Assembly (NCBI RefSeq): GCF_004078635.1
Contig: NZ_RZNB01000002.1
Location: 558,001 to 622,000 of the forward strand
Source: Labedella phragmitis
GTDB lineage: Bacteria > Actinomycetota > Actinomycetes > Actinomycetales > Microbacteriaceae
Reading direction: 5' to 3'
Length of the DNA stretch: 64,000 nt
Below, piece after piece: positions 18,001-26,087 of this stretch. A model generated the notes under the pieces. It saw nothing but the letters and a program-made list of their open reading frames with translations, searched no databases and was not told the origin of the DNA. The stretch's first letter is position 1. Every line of letters begins with the position of its first letter. The position numbers and the translations under genes are program-made.

Positions 18001-18366
18001 CTATCCCAGACGATCGTCGCCGAGGATACGAAGGACCTCGGCGCGTGCCGCCGCCGCCCACGATCCGAACTGGCTCGTGATGCCGGCCCTCGTCGCCGGG
18101 TCGTACGGAGCCGCGAGCCCCAACGCGCGTTGCGATCGCAGATTCGACTGGGCTGCCGCGTAGAGAACCATCCCTCGGACGTGCTCGTCCTGCAGCCATG
18201 CGACCATCGGCGCATCCGTGTCCGACGCCACAACGGCGAGGTTCCGGATCTCCTCCTTGAGACCGGTGAGCTGGTCGAGCACGAAGTCGAACTCGAGATC
18301 CTCTTCCGAGAGCGTCAGGACGGCGAGCCGATCGGCGATCTCCCGCAGCGAATCCTCACGGTCCAT
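18001..18366 (-). CDS. Hypothetical protein (121 aa)
   Basis: A soluble, mostly helical, acidic protein of 121 residues with no signal peptide or membrane segment. The first 45 residues (MDREDSLREIADRLAVLTLS...) look like a long amphipathic helix region. A tryptophan-containing segment SQFGSWAAAARAEVLRILGD closes the protein. I recognise no domain. Codon use is like that of neighbouring genes. It is divergent from the 18434 gene and probably cotranscribed with the small membrane protein at 17787. Confidence 0.65.
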   Translation of the reverse strand: MDREDSLREIADRLAVLTLSEEDLEFDFVLDQLTGLKEEIRNLAVVASDTDAPMVAWLQDEHVRGMVLYAAAQSNLRSQRALGLAAPYDPATRAGITSQFGSWAAAARAEVLRILGDDRLG

Positions 18367-18421
18367 GCGGACACGGTACGCCGACGCCTCGAGGAGGACC
18401 AGACCGTCGCGGGGCCGCGCC

Positions 18422-18427
18422 TAGGCT
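18422..18427 (+). promoter_or_regulatory. -10 element TAGGCT of a leaderless promoter
   Basis: TAGGCT ends six bases before the ATG at 18434, so transcription should start on the A of the start codon. Confidence 0.5.
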
Positions 18428-18433
18428 GGAGCG

Positions 18434-18640
18434 ATGACGCCGGACATCCCCTCCTCGCGCGAGTTGCGACGATCGAAGCGCGCGAGGACGTTCTGGTCCC
18501 TGCTCGGCATCGCTTTCGTCGTCGCGTCCCTCTTCTCCCTCATCGTGGGACGCCCGGCACTCGGCCTCGCCTTCCTCGTCGGGCTCGCGATCTGCCTCGC
18601 GGCCCTGACGCGGAGCGGTCGTCCCGCCCGCCGTAGCTGA
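18434..18640 (+). CDS. Small two-helix membrane protein (68 aa)
   Basis: 68 residues: a basic N-terminus (SSRELRRSKRARTFW), two hydrophobic helices at about residues 20-39 and 43-59, and a basic tail SGRPARRS. The positive-inside pattern puts both ends in the cytoplasm. No known domain is recognised. It is probably translated from a leaderless mRNA, because TAGGCT lies six bases before the ATG and no Shine-Dalgarno is present. It is convergent with the gamma-carbonic anhydrase homologue. Confidence 0.7.
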   Translation: MTPDIPSSRELRRSKRARTFWSLLGIAFVVASLFSLIVGRPALGLAFLVGLAICLAALTRSGRPARRS

Positions 18641-18659
18641 CGGCACGGGGCTCAGGAGC

Positions 18660-19199
18660 TCAGGCCTCGACCGCTCCGCCATGGAGGTCGATGTAGCGGA
18701 CGTACGTGTCGGCGTTCCGCCTCAGCCCGTCGACCTCCTCGTTCGTGAGCGGGCGGCGAACCGCCGCCCGGACCCCGGCGACGAGGCTGCGGGGAGGCAC
18801 GACCGTTCCGCCGAGTACGACCGCTCCTGCAGCCACGAGACTGTGCTCGCCGATGACGGCACCGCTCAGGATCACGGCTCCCATCCCGATGAGCGAGCCG
18901 TCTCCGATCCGGCACCCATGGACGACGGCGTTGTGGCCGATGGAGACGTCGCGGCCGATCGTCACGCCGCTGTCGGCATCGACGTGGAGTGCCGTGCCGT
19001 CCTGCACGTTGCTCCGCTCCCCGATGATGACGGGCGCACGTTCCGCCCTGATCACGGCGTTGTACCAGACGCTCGCGCTCGCGCCGATCACGACGTCGCC
19101 GACGACGCGCGCACCGGGGGCGATGAACGCGTCGTCGTGGATTCGGGGAGGAGTGAGCCCCGGCAGGGCGAGCACGGTTGCGGTGGCGGAGACGGTCAT
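18660..19199 (-). CDS. Gamma carbonic anhydrase family protein (left-handed beta-helix)
   Basis: A 179-residue hexapeptide-repeat protein of the gamma-carbonic anhydrase/PaaY/YrdA type. Repeats of the form V-[IV]-G-x-x-[AS] run from about residues 28 to 145. The three predicted zinc-binding histidines are present at 72 (TALHVD), 89 and 94 (IGHNAVVHG), together with Arg51 and Asp67. This supports a metal site, but many relatives lack measured activity. The ATG at 19199 is used; the longer open frame upstream overlaps the divergent gene's leader. The gene stands alone, convergent with a small membrane protein gene. Confidence 0.9.
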   Translation of the reverse strand: MTVSATATVLALPGLTPPRIHDDAFIAPGARVVGDVVIGASASVWYNAVIRAERAPVIIGERSNVQDGTALHVDADSGVTIGRDVSIGHNAVVHGCRIGDGSLIGMGAVILSGAVIGEHSLVAAGAVVLGGTVVPPRSLVAGVRAAVRRPLTNEEVDGLRRNADTYVRYIDLHGGAVEA

Positions 19200-19317
19200 G
19201 CAGCCACCGTAGCCGCGGGTCGTCGACCGTATGTCCCGCGAACTGGGGAGAGTCCGTTCACCACATGCACCTGAGCCGAGCACGGACGGGCAGGCGGCGT
19301 CTGGCAAAGTGTGCGGC

Positions 19318-22300
19318 ATGACCTCTGAGCAGGGCCACCGCACGCCTGCCCCGGCGACAGTCTGGCCGGCAGCGCCGACCGATCTCATCGACACTTCACT
19401 GTGTCCGTGGTGCTTCCGACGTCTCGCCGGCCCCGTCTGCGGCGTCTGCGACCTCGATCTCACGTCACCTCGGGCATCGACGGTGCTCGAACTGGGGCGG
19501 CGGATCGTCGACACCGAGGCGGCCAGGAATGCCCTGATGGTGCGCATGCGTGCCGAGTCGGCGGCGATCGCGATGACGGGCGCGCCCGCTGTCGCACCAC
19601 TCCAGGTGGCTGCGGGGCTGGAGCAGTCACGAGCCGCCGCCGCACTGTCCACGCAGACGCAGCCCCAGATTCGGACCCAGGCGCCGCCGGCAGGGCCACC
19701 GGTCGCGCTGAGCGCATCCGCACTCGCGTATCCGCCTCCGACCCTGGTGAGGTCGGGAACGTCGGGAGCGCCGAGCGGCGGACAGCTTCCCCCTGACCCC
19801 TCTTCCCGGCGACGGCCCAGCGCCCAAGTGGTCCTCCTCACGACCGGCGTCGCCCTCGTCTCCGTGTTCGCGGTCTTCTTCGCCGTCCTCGCCTACGTCG
19901 TCGCGAGCGTCGAGACGCGCTCCGTCCTCACGGCCGCCGCGAGCCTCGTCGTCCTCGCCATCGCCTGGGTGCTCCGCCGACGTGGACTCGACGGCACGGC
20001 GGAAGGTGTCGGCGTGATCGGTGTGGTGCTGTTGCTCCTGGACGTCTGGATCGTGCGGGTGAATCGACTCTTCGGCGCCGACCGACTCGACCTGAGCATG
20101 TACACCGGTCTCGCCCTCCTCGTCGTCACGGTCGTGCTCGTCGGCGTCTCGCGGCTCACGTCGCTGCGGTCCCCCTCCGTATGCGCAGCAGTCGTCGGAC
20201 CGATCGGCCTGTTCGCAGCCGTCCTCGGGACGACTCGGTCCGGTGCCGCCGACGCGGACGGCACGCTCGTGGCCGCCGCCGTGACCGGACTCGCGGTCCT
20301 CCTCGACCGTCTGCCCCGACTGCCACGCGCTGAGCGCGTCGTCCTGCGGGTCGTGTCGGTCATCGCCGGACTGTTGACGCTTGTCGCGGCCGTGGCGGCG
20401 TTCCCGCAGCTCGTCGCCGGCCAGGCTCTCGGCTTCGCGCTCGCGGCGCTCGTCTGGGCCGTCCACCTCGTCGTGGTGGTGCGTCCGACCCGCACCGGAT
20501 CGGTCGCACCGGGTCGAGCGTGGGGCGTCATCGGCGCGGTCGGTCTCGCATTAGCCACCTCGGGCGTCGCAATCGGGGTCGTCGACGCTGTCGCGCCCGC
20601 CGAGGCCGCCGATGGGTTCCAGCCTGCAGCCGTCATGCTCGCCGCGACCCTCCTCACCGCCGTCGCACGAGTCGTCTCGGGGACGTTGGCGCGTCCGCTT
20701 CGGCTGAGCGCTGCAGTCGCTGCGGGCGCCGGTGCTCTGCTCCTCCTGCCCGGCGCGACCCGCATCCTCGTCGCCGTCCTCGACGTCCTGAGCGCGCGGT
20801 CCTTCCGGGCCGCCCCGCTCGCGACCGTCGGTGACGTGGACCCGGCGATCGGGTGGCTCGTCCTCGGGGTGGCCGTCACGGGCGCCGCCCTCTCCGGTGG
20901 ACTCGTGCTCGCCCGCTCTCCTCGCGTCGTGTCGGCGTTGGCCTGGGCACCCCTCGCTCTCGCGACTCTCGCCGTCGCGGGCTGCGCCGTGATCGCACCG
21001 TCCGTCCTCGCGACAGTGGCCGTCGACATCCTTGGGGCCATCGTCCTCCTGGTCGCCGCTGCGTGGCGTCGAGCAGCAGCCGCCGCCCGGATCGCGGCGT
21101 TCGCGGGCGGCATGCTTACGGCTCTCGCCGCCGCGGGTTTCGCACTCGCGAGTTCGGGGGTGTGGCTCCTCGCCACCATCGTCGTCCTCGCGGTCCTCGT
21201 GAGCGCCCGTGTGGTCGCCCTGAACTCCGAACGCGCATGGTCGACCGGCGGAGCCGTCACGGCCTCGGGGCTCGCCGTCGCGGTCGCGCTCGCGGCCGGC
21301 GGAATAGCCCCGTCGTGGGCCGCCGGAGTCTCCCGATCGCCGGACGACTCCCCCGGCGGCTTCGGCGCAGCGATCGTCGGTCTCGTGATCATCGGGGCAC
21401 TGGCCTTCGTCGCGCACCGTCTCCCGCGAGCGGAGTCCGCGACCGTCGGTGGCATCACCGCCCTCGCCGTCGCCCCCGCGGCAGTCATCGTCTGGGCCAC
21501 GGGTGACGTCGTCGCGGACGTCGGGTGGCGACTCGCGCTCGTCGCCCTGGCCGTCGGGGTCGCCACAGCCTGGGCCGTCGTCGGCCGCGCACCGTCCGCA
21601 CGATCGGCGGGCGGCGCATCGTCGATCCCGCTCCTCGCGCTGCTCGCGGCCGACGCCTCGATCGTCGCGAGCAACGAGCCCGGCGCACTTCCGGGAAGCT
21701 TGGCCGCCGCTCTCCTGCTCGTCGTCCTCTCGGCTCTCCTCGTCGCGGTCTCGGCGAGACGGTCGACACGGTCGGCACCGACGACCTCGATCGTGGCCGA
21801 GATCGCCATCGCCGTGACCGCGGCGGCCACTCTCGTTCTCTCTCTCGTCGACGGGGGACCTCTCACTCGGCTCACGCTCCTCGTGATCGCTGCGATCCCG
21901 ACGCTCCTCGCGTTCCGACCCGGTACAGCGCCCTCCCGTCGCCCCGTCGCGTGGATCGGCGCAACTCTCGCCGTGGCCGCTCTGTGGTGGTTCCTCCTCG
22001 ATGAGAGAGTGACCGACATCGAGTACTACTCGTTGCCTGTGGCCGGCCTGCTCCTGCTCGTGGCGGGCGTCGTCGGGTGGCGTTCACGGCACTCGGGTCC
22101 TGGCGCTCCGCCGTCTCGGGCACAGGCGGCCTCCACCGGTCTCGACGCGCTCACCGCGGTGTCCCTCGCCGTCGCGATTCTCCCGAGCGCCTTCGTCGCC
22201 TCCGCAGGCGACGCCGGTCGCGCGATCATCGTCACCGCTGCGGGCGTCGTGTTCCTCGCGCTCGCACTCGTGGTCCTCCGCGATGGCCGGGTACTCCACC

Positions 22301-23202
22301 TCCGGTCGATCACGTGGAGCGCGGGAGTCGTCGCCGTGGGCCTTCCGGCGATCGTGCGGGCCGTGGTACCCGATGGCGGATCGAGCGGGGCCCTCGCGGA
22401 CGGTGCGACCGCGCAATACTCGTGGATGGGCGCCGTCGCATTCGTCCTGATCGGCGCGGCTCTCGCGATCACCCGTGTCCGCCGGTCACCTCTGCTCTCC
22501 GACGTGGCCGCCTCCGGCGCCGCCGCTGCACTCGGCGTCCTCGTGTCCCGGTCGCTCCTCGGAGGCTCGATGACAGGCGCCGAGGCGAGCCCGTGGCTGA
22601 TCATCGTGTGCGGCATCGCGGTGTCGGCATTCGCGCTCGACGACGACCCGCGCGAGGACGCGTCACGATCCGAGCGCACGGCCCGGCGCTCGAGTGCCCG
22701 TGTCACCGCGATCGTCGGTCTCGTCGCGGGCCTCGCCATCTCCGTCAACGCGCTCGCCTCGGTCGAGGACGTCGAATGGATCACCGTCCCCGTCGCCGTC
22801 GCCGCGCTGTCGGCCGGTTACATCCGGCTCCTCCGCGATCCGCGCAGCGGTTCGTGGCCGACGCTCGCCTCCGGCCTCCTCATGCTCCTTGTTCCGTCTC
22901 TCGCCTACGACCTCGGGGAGTCGACGCTGTGGCGCGTGACCGCGCTCGGCGTCGTCGGTGTAGTCATCACCGTGGTGGGCGCACTCCGGCGTCTGCAATC
23001 GCCGCTCGTCATCGGTGCCGTCGTCACGATCCTGCACGGGCTCGCTCAACTGTGGCCCTGGCTCTCGGGGCTCTACGAAGCCGGCTACTGGTGGGTCTGG
23101 GCAGGCGTCGGCGGCGTCCTGCTCATCGCCTTCGCGGCCCGGTACGAGCAACGCATGCAGAATCTCCGCGCCGTCGGACGAGCTCTTCACGCGCTTCGGT
23201 GA
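19318..23202 (+). CDS. Very large polytopic membrane protein with N-terminal zinc ribbon
   Basis: 1294 residues from the ATG at 19318. Residues 29-44 form a zinc ribbon, CPWC-x8-CGVC. A proline- and glutamine-rich linker (about 100-165) follows. The rest is a dense series of hydrophobic helices, probably more than thirty, to the C-terminus, which ends in the short basic cytoplasmic tail RYEQRMQNLRAVGRALHALR. This looks like the actinobacterial group named for an SCO7613-type C-terminal domain, recalled from family names rather than searched. No transport or catalytic motif is visible and the function is unknown. A CAAAGT -10-like box at 19305 sits seven bases before the ATG, so the mRNA may be leaderless. 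Confidence 0.85.
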   Translation: MTSEQGHRTPAPATVWPAAPTDLIDTSLCPWCFRRLAGPVCGVCDLDLTSPRASTVLELGRRIVDTEAARNALMVRMRAESAAIAMTGAPAVAPLQVAAGLEQSRAAAALSTQTQPQIRTQAPPAGPPVALSASALAYPPPTLVRSGTSGAPSGGQLPPDPSSRRRPSAQVVLLTTGVALVSVFAVFFAVLAYVVASVETRSVLTAAASLVVLAIAWVLRRRGLDGTAEGVGVIGVVLLLLDVWIVRVNRLFGADRLDLSMYTGLALLVVTVVLVGVSRLTSLRSPSVCAAVVGPIGLFAAVLGTTRSGAADADGTLVAAAVTGLAVLLDRLPRLPRAERVVLRVVSVIAGLLTLVAAVAAFPQLVAGQALGFALAALVWAVHLVVVVRPTRTGSVAPGRAWGVIGAVGLALATSGVAIGVVDAVAPAEAADGFQPAAVMLAATLLTAVARVVSGTLARPLRLSAAVAAGAGALLLLPGATRILVAVLDVLSARSFRAAPLATVGDVDPAIGWLVLGVAVTGAALSGGLVLARSPRVVSALAWAPLALATLAVAGCAVIAPSVLATVAVDILGAIVLLVAAAWRRAAAAARIAAFAGGMLTALAAAGFALASSGVWLLATIVVLAVLVSARVVALNSERAWSTGGAVTASGLAVAVALAAGGIAPSWAAGVSRSPDDSPGGFGAAIVGLVIIGALAFVAHRLPRAESATVGGITALAVAPAAVIVWATGDVVADVGWRLALVALAVGVATAWAVVGRAPSARSAGGASSIPLLALLAADASIVASNEPGALPGSLAAALLLVVLSALLVAVSARRSTRSAPTTSIVAEIAIAVTAAATLVLSLVDGGPLTRLTLLVIAAIPTLLAFRPGTAPSRRPVAWIGATLAVAALWWFLLDERVTDIEYYSLPVAGLLLLVAGVVGWRSRHSGPGAPPSRAQAASTGLDALTAVSLAVAILPSAFVASAGDAGRAIIVTAAGVVFLALALVVLRDGRVLHLRSITWSAGVVAVGLPAIVRAVVPDGGSSGALADGATAQYSWMGAVAFVLIGAALAITRVRRSPLLSDVAASGAAAALGVLVSRSLLGGSMTGAEASPWLIIVCGIAVSAFALDDDPREDASRSERTARRSSARVTAIVGLVAGLAISVNALASVEDVEWITVPVAVAALSAGYIRLLRDPRSGSWPTLASGLLMLLVPSLAYDLGESTLWRVTALGVVGVVITVVGALRRLQSPLVIGAVVTILHGLAQLWPWLSGLYEAGYWWVWAGVGGVLLIAFAARYEQRMQNLRAVGRALHALR

Positions 23203-23315
23203 GGCTCACCTCACATGAAAAGACCCGATCAGGGCCGAGTAAGCCGAGCCTTCTCTTCCTTGCGGAATGCATGGCGCCGAGTACGGTTGTACCCACCAGA
23301 AGATAAGGAGAGCAC

Positions 23316-23798
23316 ATGACCGACATCACCGTTTCCTCGACCTCCGTCAGCCCTGACATCGCCGCCGGTGTCGCCCAGTTCCTCAGCCCCGTCGTCATCG
23401 ACCTCACGGCCATCGTCGTGAACGGCAAGCAGGCGCACTGGCACGTCCGCGGGGCCAACTTCATCGGCGTCCACGAACTCCTCGACGACGTGGTCGCACA
23501 CGCTCAGGAGTGGGCGGACCTCGCCGCCGAGCGGATCGTCGCCCTCGGCCTGCCGGTCGACGCCCGACTCACGACGGTCGCGGCCAAGACGACGACCGGC
23601 ACCCTCACCGCCGGCTTCCAGCAGTCCGATCGGACCATCGCCGAGGTCGTCGCCCAGATCGACGCTGCACTCACCGGTGTCCGCGCAGCTGTCGACGAGC
23701 TCGGCGAGATCGATGCCGCGAGCCAGGACGTCGCGATCGAGATCGCCCGCGGCCTCGAGAAGGACCGCTGGTTCCTGGTGGCGCACGTCAGCAAGTAG
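23316..23798 (+). CDS. dps: Dps family DNA-binding ferritin-like protein
   Basis: 160-residue miniferritin that oxidises and stores iron and protects DNA under stress. The intersubunit ferroxidase ligands are all present with E. coli Dps spacing: His41 (KQAHWHV), His53, Asp57, Asp68 and Glu72 (AAERIVALG). The N-terminal tail is short and not lysine-rich, so DNA binding is not assured. A strong ribosome binding site, AAGGAGAG, precedes the ATG. A possible promoter upstream has TTGCGG at 23260-23265 and TACGGT at 23282-23287 with a 16-base spacer. A strong bidirectional terminator follows. Confidence 0.95.
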   Translation: MTDITVSSTSVSPDIAAGVAQFLSPVVIDLTAIVVNGKQAHWHVRGANFIGVHELLDDVVAHAQEWADLAAERIVALGLPVDARLTTVAAKTTTGTLTAGFQQSDRTIAEVVAQIDAALTGVRAAVDELGEIDAASQDVAIEIARGLEKDRWFLVAHVSK

Positions 23799-23815
23799 TC
23801 GTCAGCAGCTCTCCG

Positions 23816-23850
23816 AAGGGCCCCGTTCCGCCGCGCGGAACGGGGCCCTT
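23816..23850. terminator. Bidirectional terminator between dps and nei
   Basis: A perfect 15-bp stem, AAGGGCCCCGTTCCG / CGGAACGGGGCCCTT, with a five-base loop, lies 17 bases after the dps stop and 17 bases after the nei stop on the opposite strand. The position suits termination of both convergent genes. Confidence 0.85.
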
Positions 23851-23867
23851 CGTCGTGCCCGTCGACG

Positions 23868-24863
23868 TCAGGCCTGGCAGACCGGGCACCAGTAGAGCTT
23901 GCGCGCACCCATCTCCTCGAGGAGGATCGACGTCCCGCAGACGCGGCACGGGAGCCCCTCTCGCTTGTACACCCAGTGGCGGTCGGCACGACTCGCCATC
24001 GCCTTGACGTAGTCGTCCCCCTCCAGGCCGTCCATCGTCATCATCTGACCGGTCTCGACTCCCGTGCGGAGGAGGATCACCCAGTCGCGCCACAGAATGC
24101 GGAGGACATCCGCCGGGACGACCTTGCCGGGCGTGTGAGGGTTGAGGCGAGCGCGGAAGAGCAGTTCCGCCCGGTAGACGTTGCCGATACCGCTCACGAC
24201 GGATTGATCCATCAGCAGGAGACCGATGGCCGTCTGCTTCTTCCCCGCCCGTTCGACGAAACGCCGCTCCCCCGTCGCGGCGTCGTCGACGAGAGGGTCG
24301 GGACCGAGTCGCTCGATGACCGCTTGCACCCCGATCGCGTCGAGTAGTTCGCACGCCGTCGGGCCCCGGAGATCCGCGACGGTCTCATCAGTGAGGAGCC
24401 GGACGCGGACGGCACCGACGGGTGGAGGGGGGAACTCCTCGGCCTGTTCGGGCAGGTCGCTCGTCTGCTCCGACATCCGCACGCGCGCGCGCCGAGGCGC
24501 GCCGATGCTGGAGAGGGAATCCTCGAAAGCACCGTCCGCGAGGGAACCGGGAGTCACCACGGTGCCGCGCTGGTTCGTCTGACCCATCCGGCCGCCGGCC
24601 GAGGCGATCGTCGGATCGGAGTCGATCCGACCGGCGAAGTCCCACGCTCCGTAGAGACCGAGGTGGACCCGCAGGAACACCCCGCCGTCGAACTCGAGGA
24701 ACATCTGCTTGCCGACGGCGATCGCATCGATCACCTCACGACCGTCGAGGACGGCTGCCCCCTCTGCGAATCGGCCCTGCGGAGACGAAGTGGTCACACG
24801 GCGACCCACGAAGTTGTGACGGAACTGGCGAGCGATCCGATGGACGGAATGACCCTCAGGCAT
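23868..24863 (-). CDS. nei: Fpg/Nei family DNA glycosylase (endonuclease VIII type)
   Basis: Base-excision repair glycosylase and AP lyase acting on oxidised pyrimidines. It begins MPEGHSVHRIARQF; after removal of the initiator methionine, Pro and Glu form the catalytic N-terminus, and Lys in AVGKQMFLEF is the conserved lysine. A helix-two-turn-helix region (SVVSGIGNVYRAELLFRAR) and a C-terminal zinc finger (CRVC ... CPVC) complete the fold. At 331 residues it is longer than the usual 260-290, because of an approximately 65-residue low-complexity insertion around 88-152 in the N-terminal domain. The start overlaps the rpiB stop by eight bases, so the genes are coupled. Confidence 0.93.
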   Translation of the reverse strand: MPEGHSVHRIARQFRHNFVGRRVTTSSPQGRFAEGAAVLDGREVIDAIAVGKQMFLEFDGGVFLRVHLGLYGAWDFAGRIDSDPTIASAGGRMGQTNQRGTVVTPGSLADGAFEDSLSSIGAPRRARVRMSEQTSDLPEQAEEFPPPPVGAVRVRLLTDETVADLRGPTACELLDAIGVQAVIERLGPDPLVDDAATGERRFVERAGKKQTAIGLLLMDQSVVSGIGNVYRAELLFRARLNPHTPGKVVPADVLRILWRDWVILLRTGVETGQMMTMDGLEGDDYVKAMASRADRHWVYKREGLPCRVCGTSILLEEMGARKLYWCPVCQA

Positions 24864-25332
24864 CAGCGGAGTGGCGCGACCGTTCGTAGTCGGCGATCTG
24901 GCCGATCCTCCGCACGTGCCGCTCGTCGTGCGAGAACGGCTCGGCGATGAAGCTGTCGATGAAACCGATGGCCTCCTCCACGGTGTGCTGGCGCGCACCG
25001 ATCGAGATGACGTTCGCATCATTGTGCTGCCGGGCGAGAAGCGCCGTGCTCTCGTTCCAGACGAGCGCCGCTCGCACGCCCACGACCTTGTTGGCCGCGA
25101 TCTGCTCGCCGTTGCCCGACCCGCCGAACACGACCCCGAGCGCGTCGATACCCGCCGACCGGTCGCGGACGACGGCCTCGGCGGCGGCGATGCAGAAACC
25201 GGGGTAGTCGTCGAGCGGCTCGTAGGTCTCCGGGCCGTGATCGACGACCTCGTGACCGGCTTCCGTCAAGTGGCTCTGGAGCGTCCGCGAGAAGTCGAGC
25301 CCCGCGTGATCGGTGGCGATGTGGATGCGCAT
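24856..25332 (-). CDS. rpiB: Ribose-5-phosphate isomerase B
   Basis: Interconverts ribose 5-phosphate and ribulose 5-phosphate in the pentose phosphate pathway. 158 residues, normal for RpiB. DHAG at residues 8-11 and GGSGNGEQ at 70-77 are the active-site loops. The usual Cys-Gly-Thr-Gly is absent and Glu76 stands in the position of the M. tuberculosis catalytic Glu75, the actinobacterial subtype. The mRNA is probably leaderless: TAAACT at 25339-25344 lies six bases before the ATG. It is translationally coupled to nei downstream. Confidence 0.95.
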   Translation of the reverse strand: MRIHIATDHAGLDFSRTLQSHLTEAGHEVVDHGPETYEPLDDYPGFCIAAAEAVVRDRSAGIDALGVVFGGSGNGEQIAANKVVGVRAALVWNESTALLARQHNDANVISIGARQHTVEEAIGFIDSFIAEPFSHDERHVRRIGQIADYERSRHSADA

Positions 25333-25384
25333 CTGCCCAGTTTAGAGCGCGACCGAGCGCTCCGACCGGCCGTCGACGCCCTCG

Positions 25385-25999
25385 TCAGTCGAAGATCGGG
25401 TCGGCCGTGCGGGAACGCTTGAGCTCGAAGAATCCCGGGTACCGAGCGGCCGCTACCACACCGTCCCACAACGCGAGAGCTTCGTCGCCCTTCGGCGCAG
25501 GCGAGATGACGGGACCGAAGAACGCCACGCCGTCGACCGAGAGCACGGGGGTTCCGACGTCCTGGCCCACGCGCTCGATACCGTCGAAGTGGCTCGCACG
25601 CATCTGCTCGTCGAATTCCTCGGAGTCGGCGTATCGCGCGAAGTCCGCATCGAGACCCACCTCGGTCAGTGCACCGGTGATGACCTCGTCGGAGTCGATG
25701 CTGCCACCCGGGTGGATTCGGGTACCGAGCGCGTCGTAAAGCGGCTTCACGATCGCGTCCCCGTGCAGTTCCTTCGCCGCCGCCACGAGTCGCGTGTAGC
25801 GGAGAGCACGCGGGAAGAAGGCCCGGTACTCCTCGGAGACGTCGTTGTTCTCGTTGAGGACGGCGAGGCTCATGATGTGCCACGTGACGTCGAGCGAACG
25901 GTGCGCGGCGACCTCGTCGACCCATCGTGAGGTCATCCACGCCCACGGGCAGGAGGGATCGAACCAGAAATCGACGGAGACGGTGTCAGGTGAAGTCAT
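25385..25999 (-). CDS. Thioredoxin-fold DsbA-like protein, mycothiol-dependent nitroreductase (Rv2466c) type
   Basis: 204-residue cytoplasmic protein with a thioredoxin fold and helical insertion, like M. tuberculosis Rv2466c, a mycothiol-linked oxidoreductase. It starts VDFWFDPSCPWAWMTSRW. The active site is C17-P-W-A20, whereas Rv2466c has CPWC, so only the nucleophilic cysteine remains. A monothiol, mycothiol-dependent mechanism is plausible. GTPVLSVDGVAFFGPVISP near residues 147-165 supplies the cis-proline loop. A leaderless start is likely (TAGAGT at 26006-26011). It is divergent from pepN. Confidence 0.87.
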   Translation of the reverse strand: MTSPDTVSVDFWFDPSCPWAWMTSRWVDEVAAHRSLDVTWHIMSLAVLNENNDVSEEYRAFFPRALRYTRLVAAAKELHGDAIVKPLYDALGTRIHPGGSIDSDEVITGALTEVGLDADFARYADSEEFDEQMRASHFDGIERVGQDVGTPVLSVDGVAFFGPVISPAPKGDEALALWDGVVAAARYPGFFELKRSRTADPIFD

Positions 26000-26087
26000 G
26001 ACGAGACTCTAACGCCGACTGGTGCGCCGAACGCCCAGCAGTAGGCTGGCGAATGGACAGAATCCGACCACATCACAGGAGGCACTG

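Noticed and set aside
19893-22019. Minus-strand frame of 708 codons opposite the large membrane protein
   Set aside because: Composition is dominated by Arg/Ala/Thr, and no domain or ribosome binding site is seen; it is a mirror of the alanine/valine-rich membrane helices.
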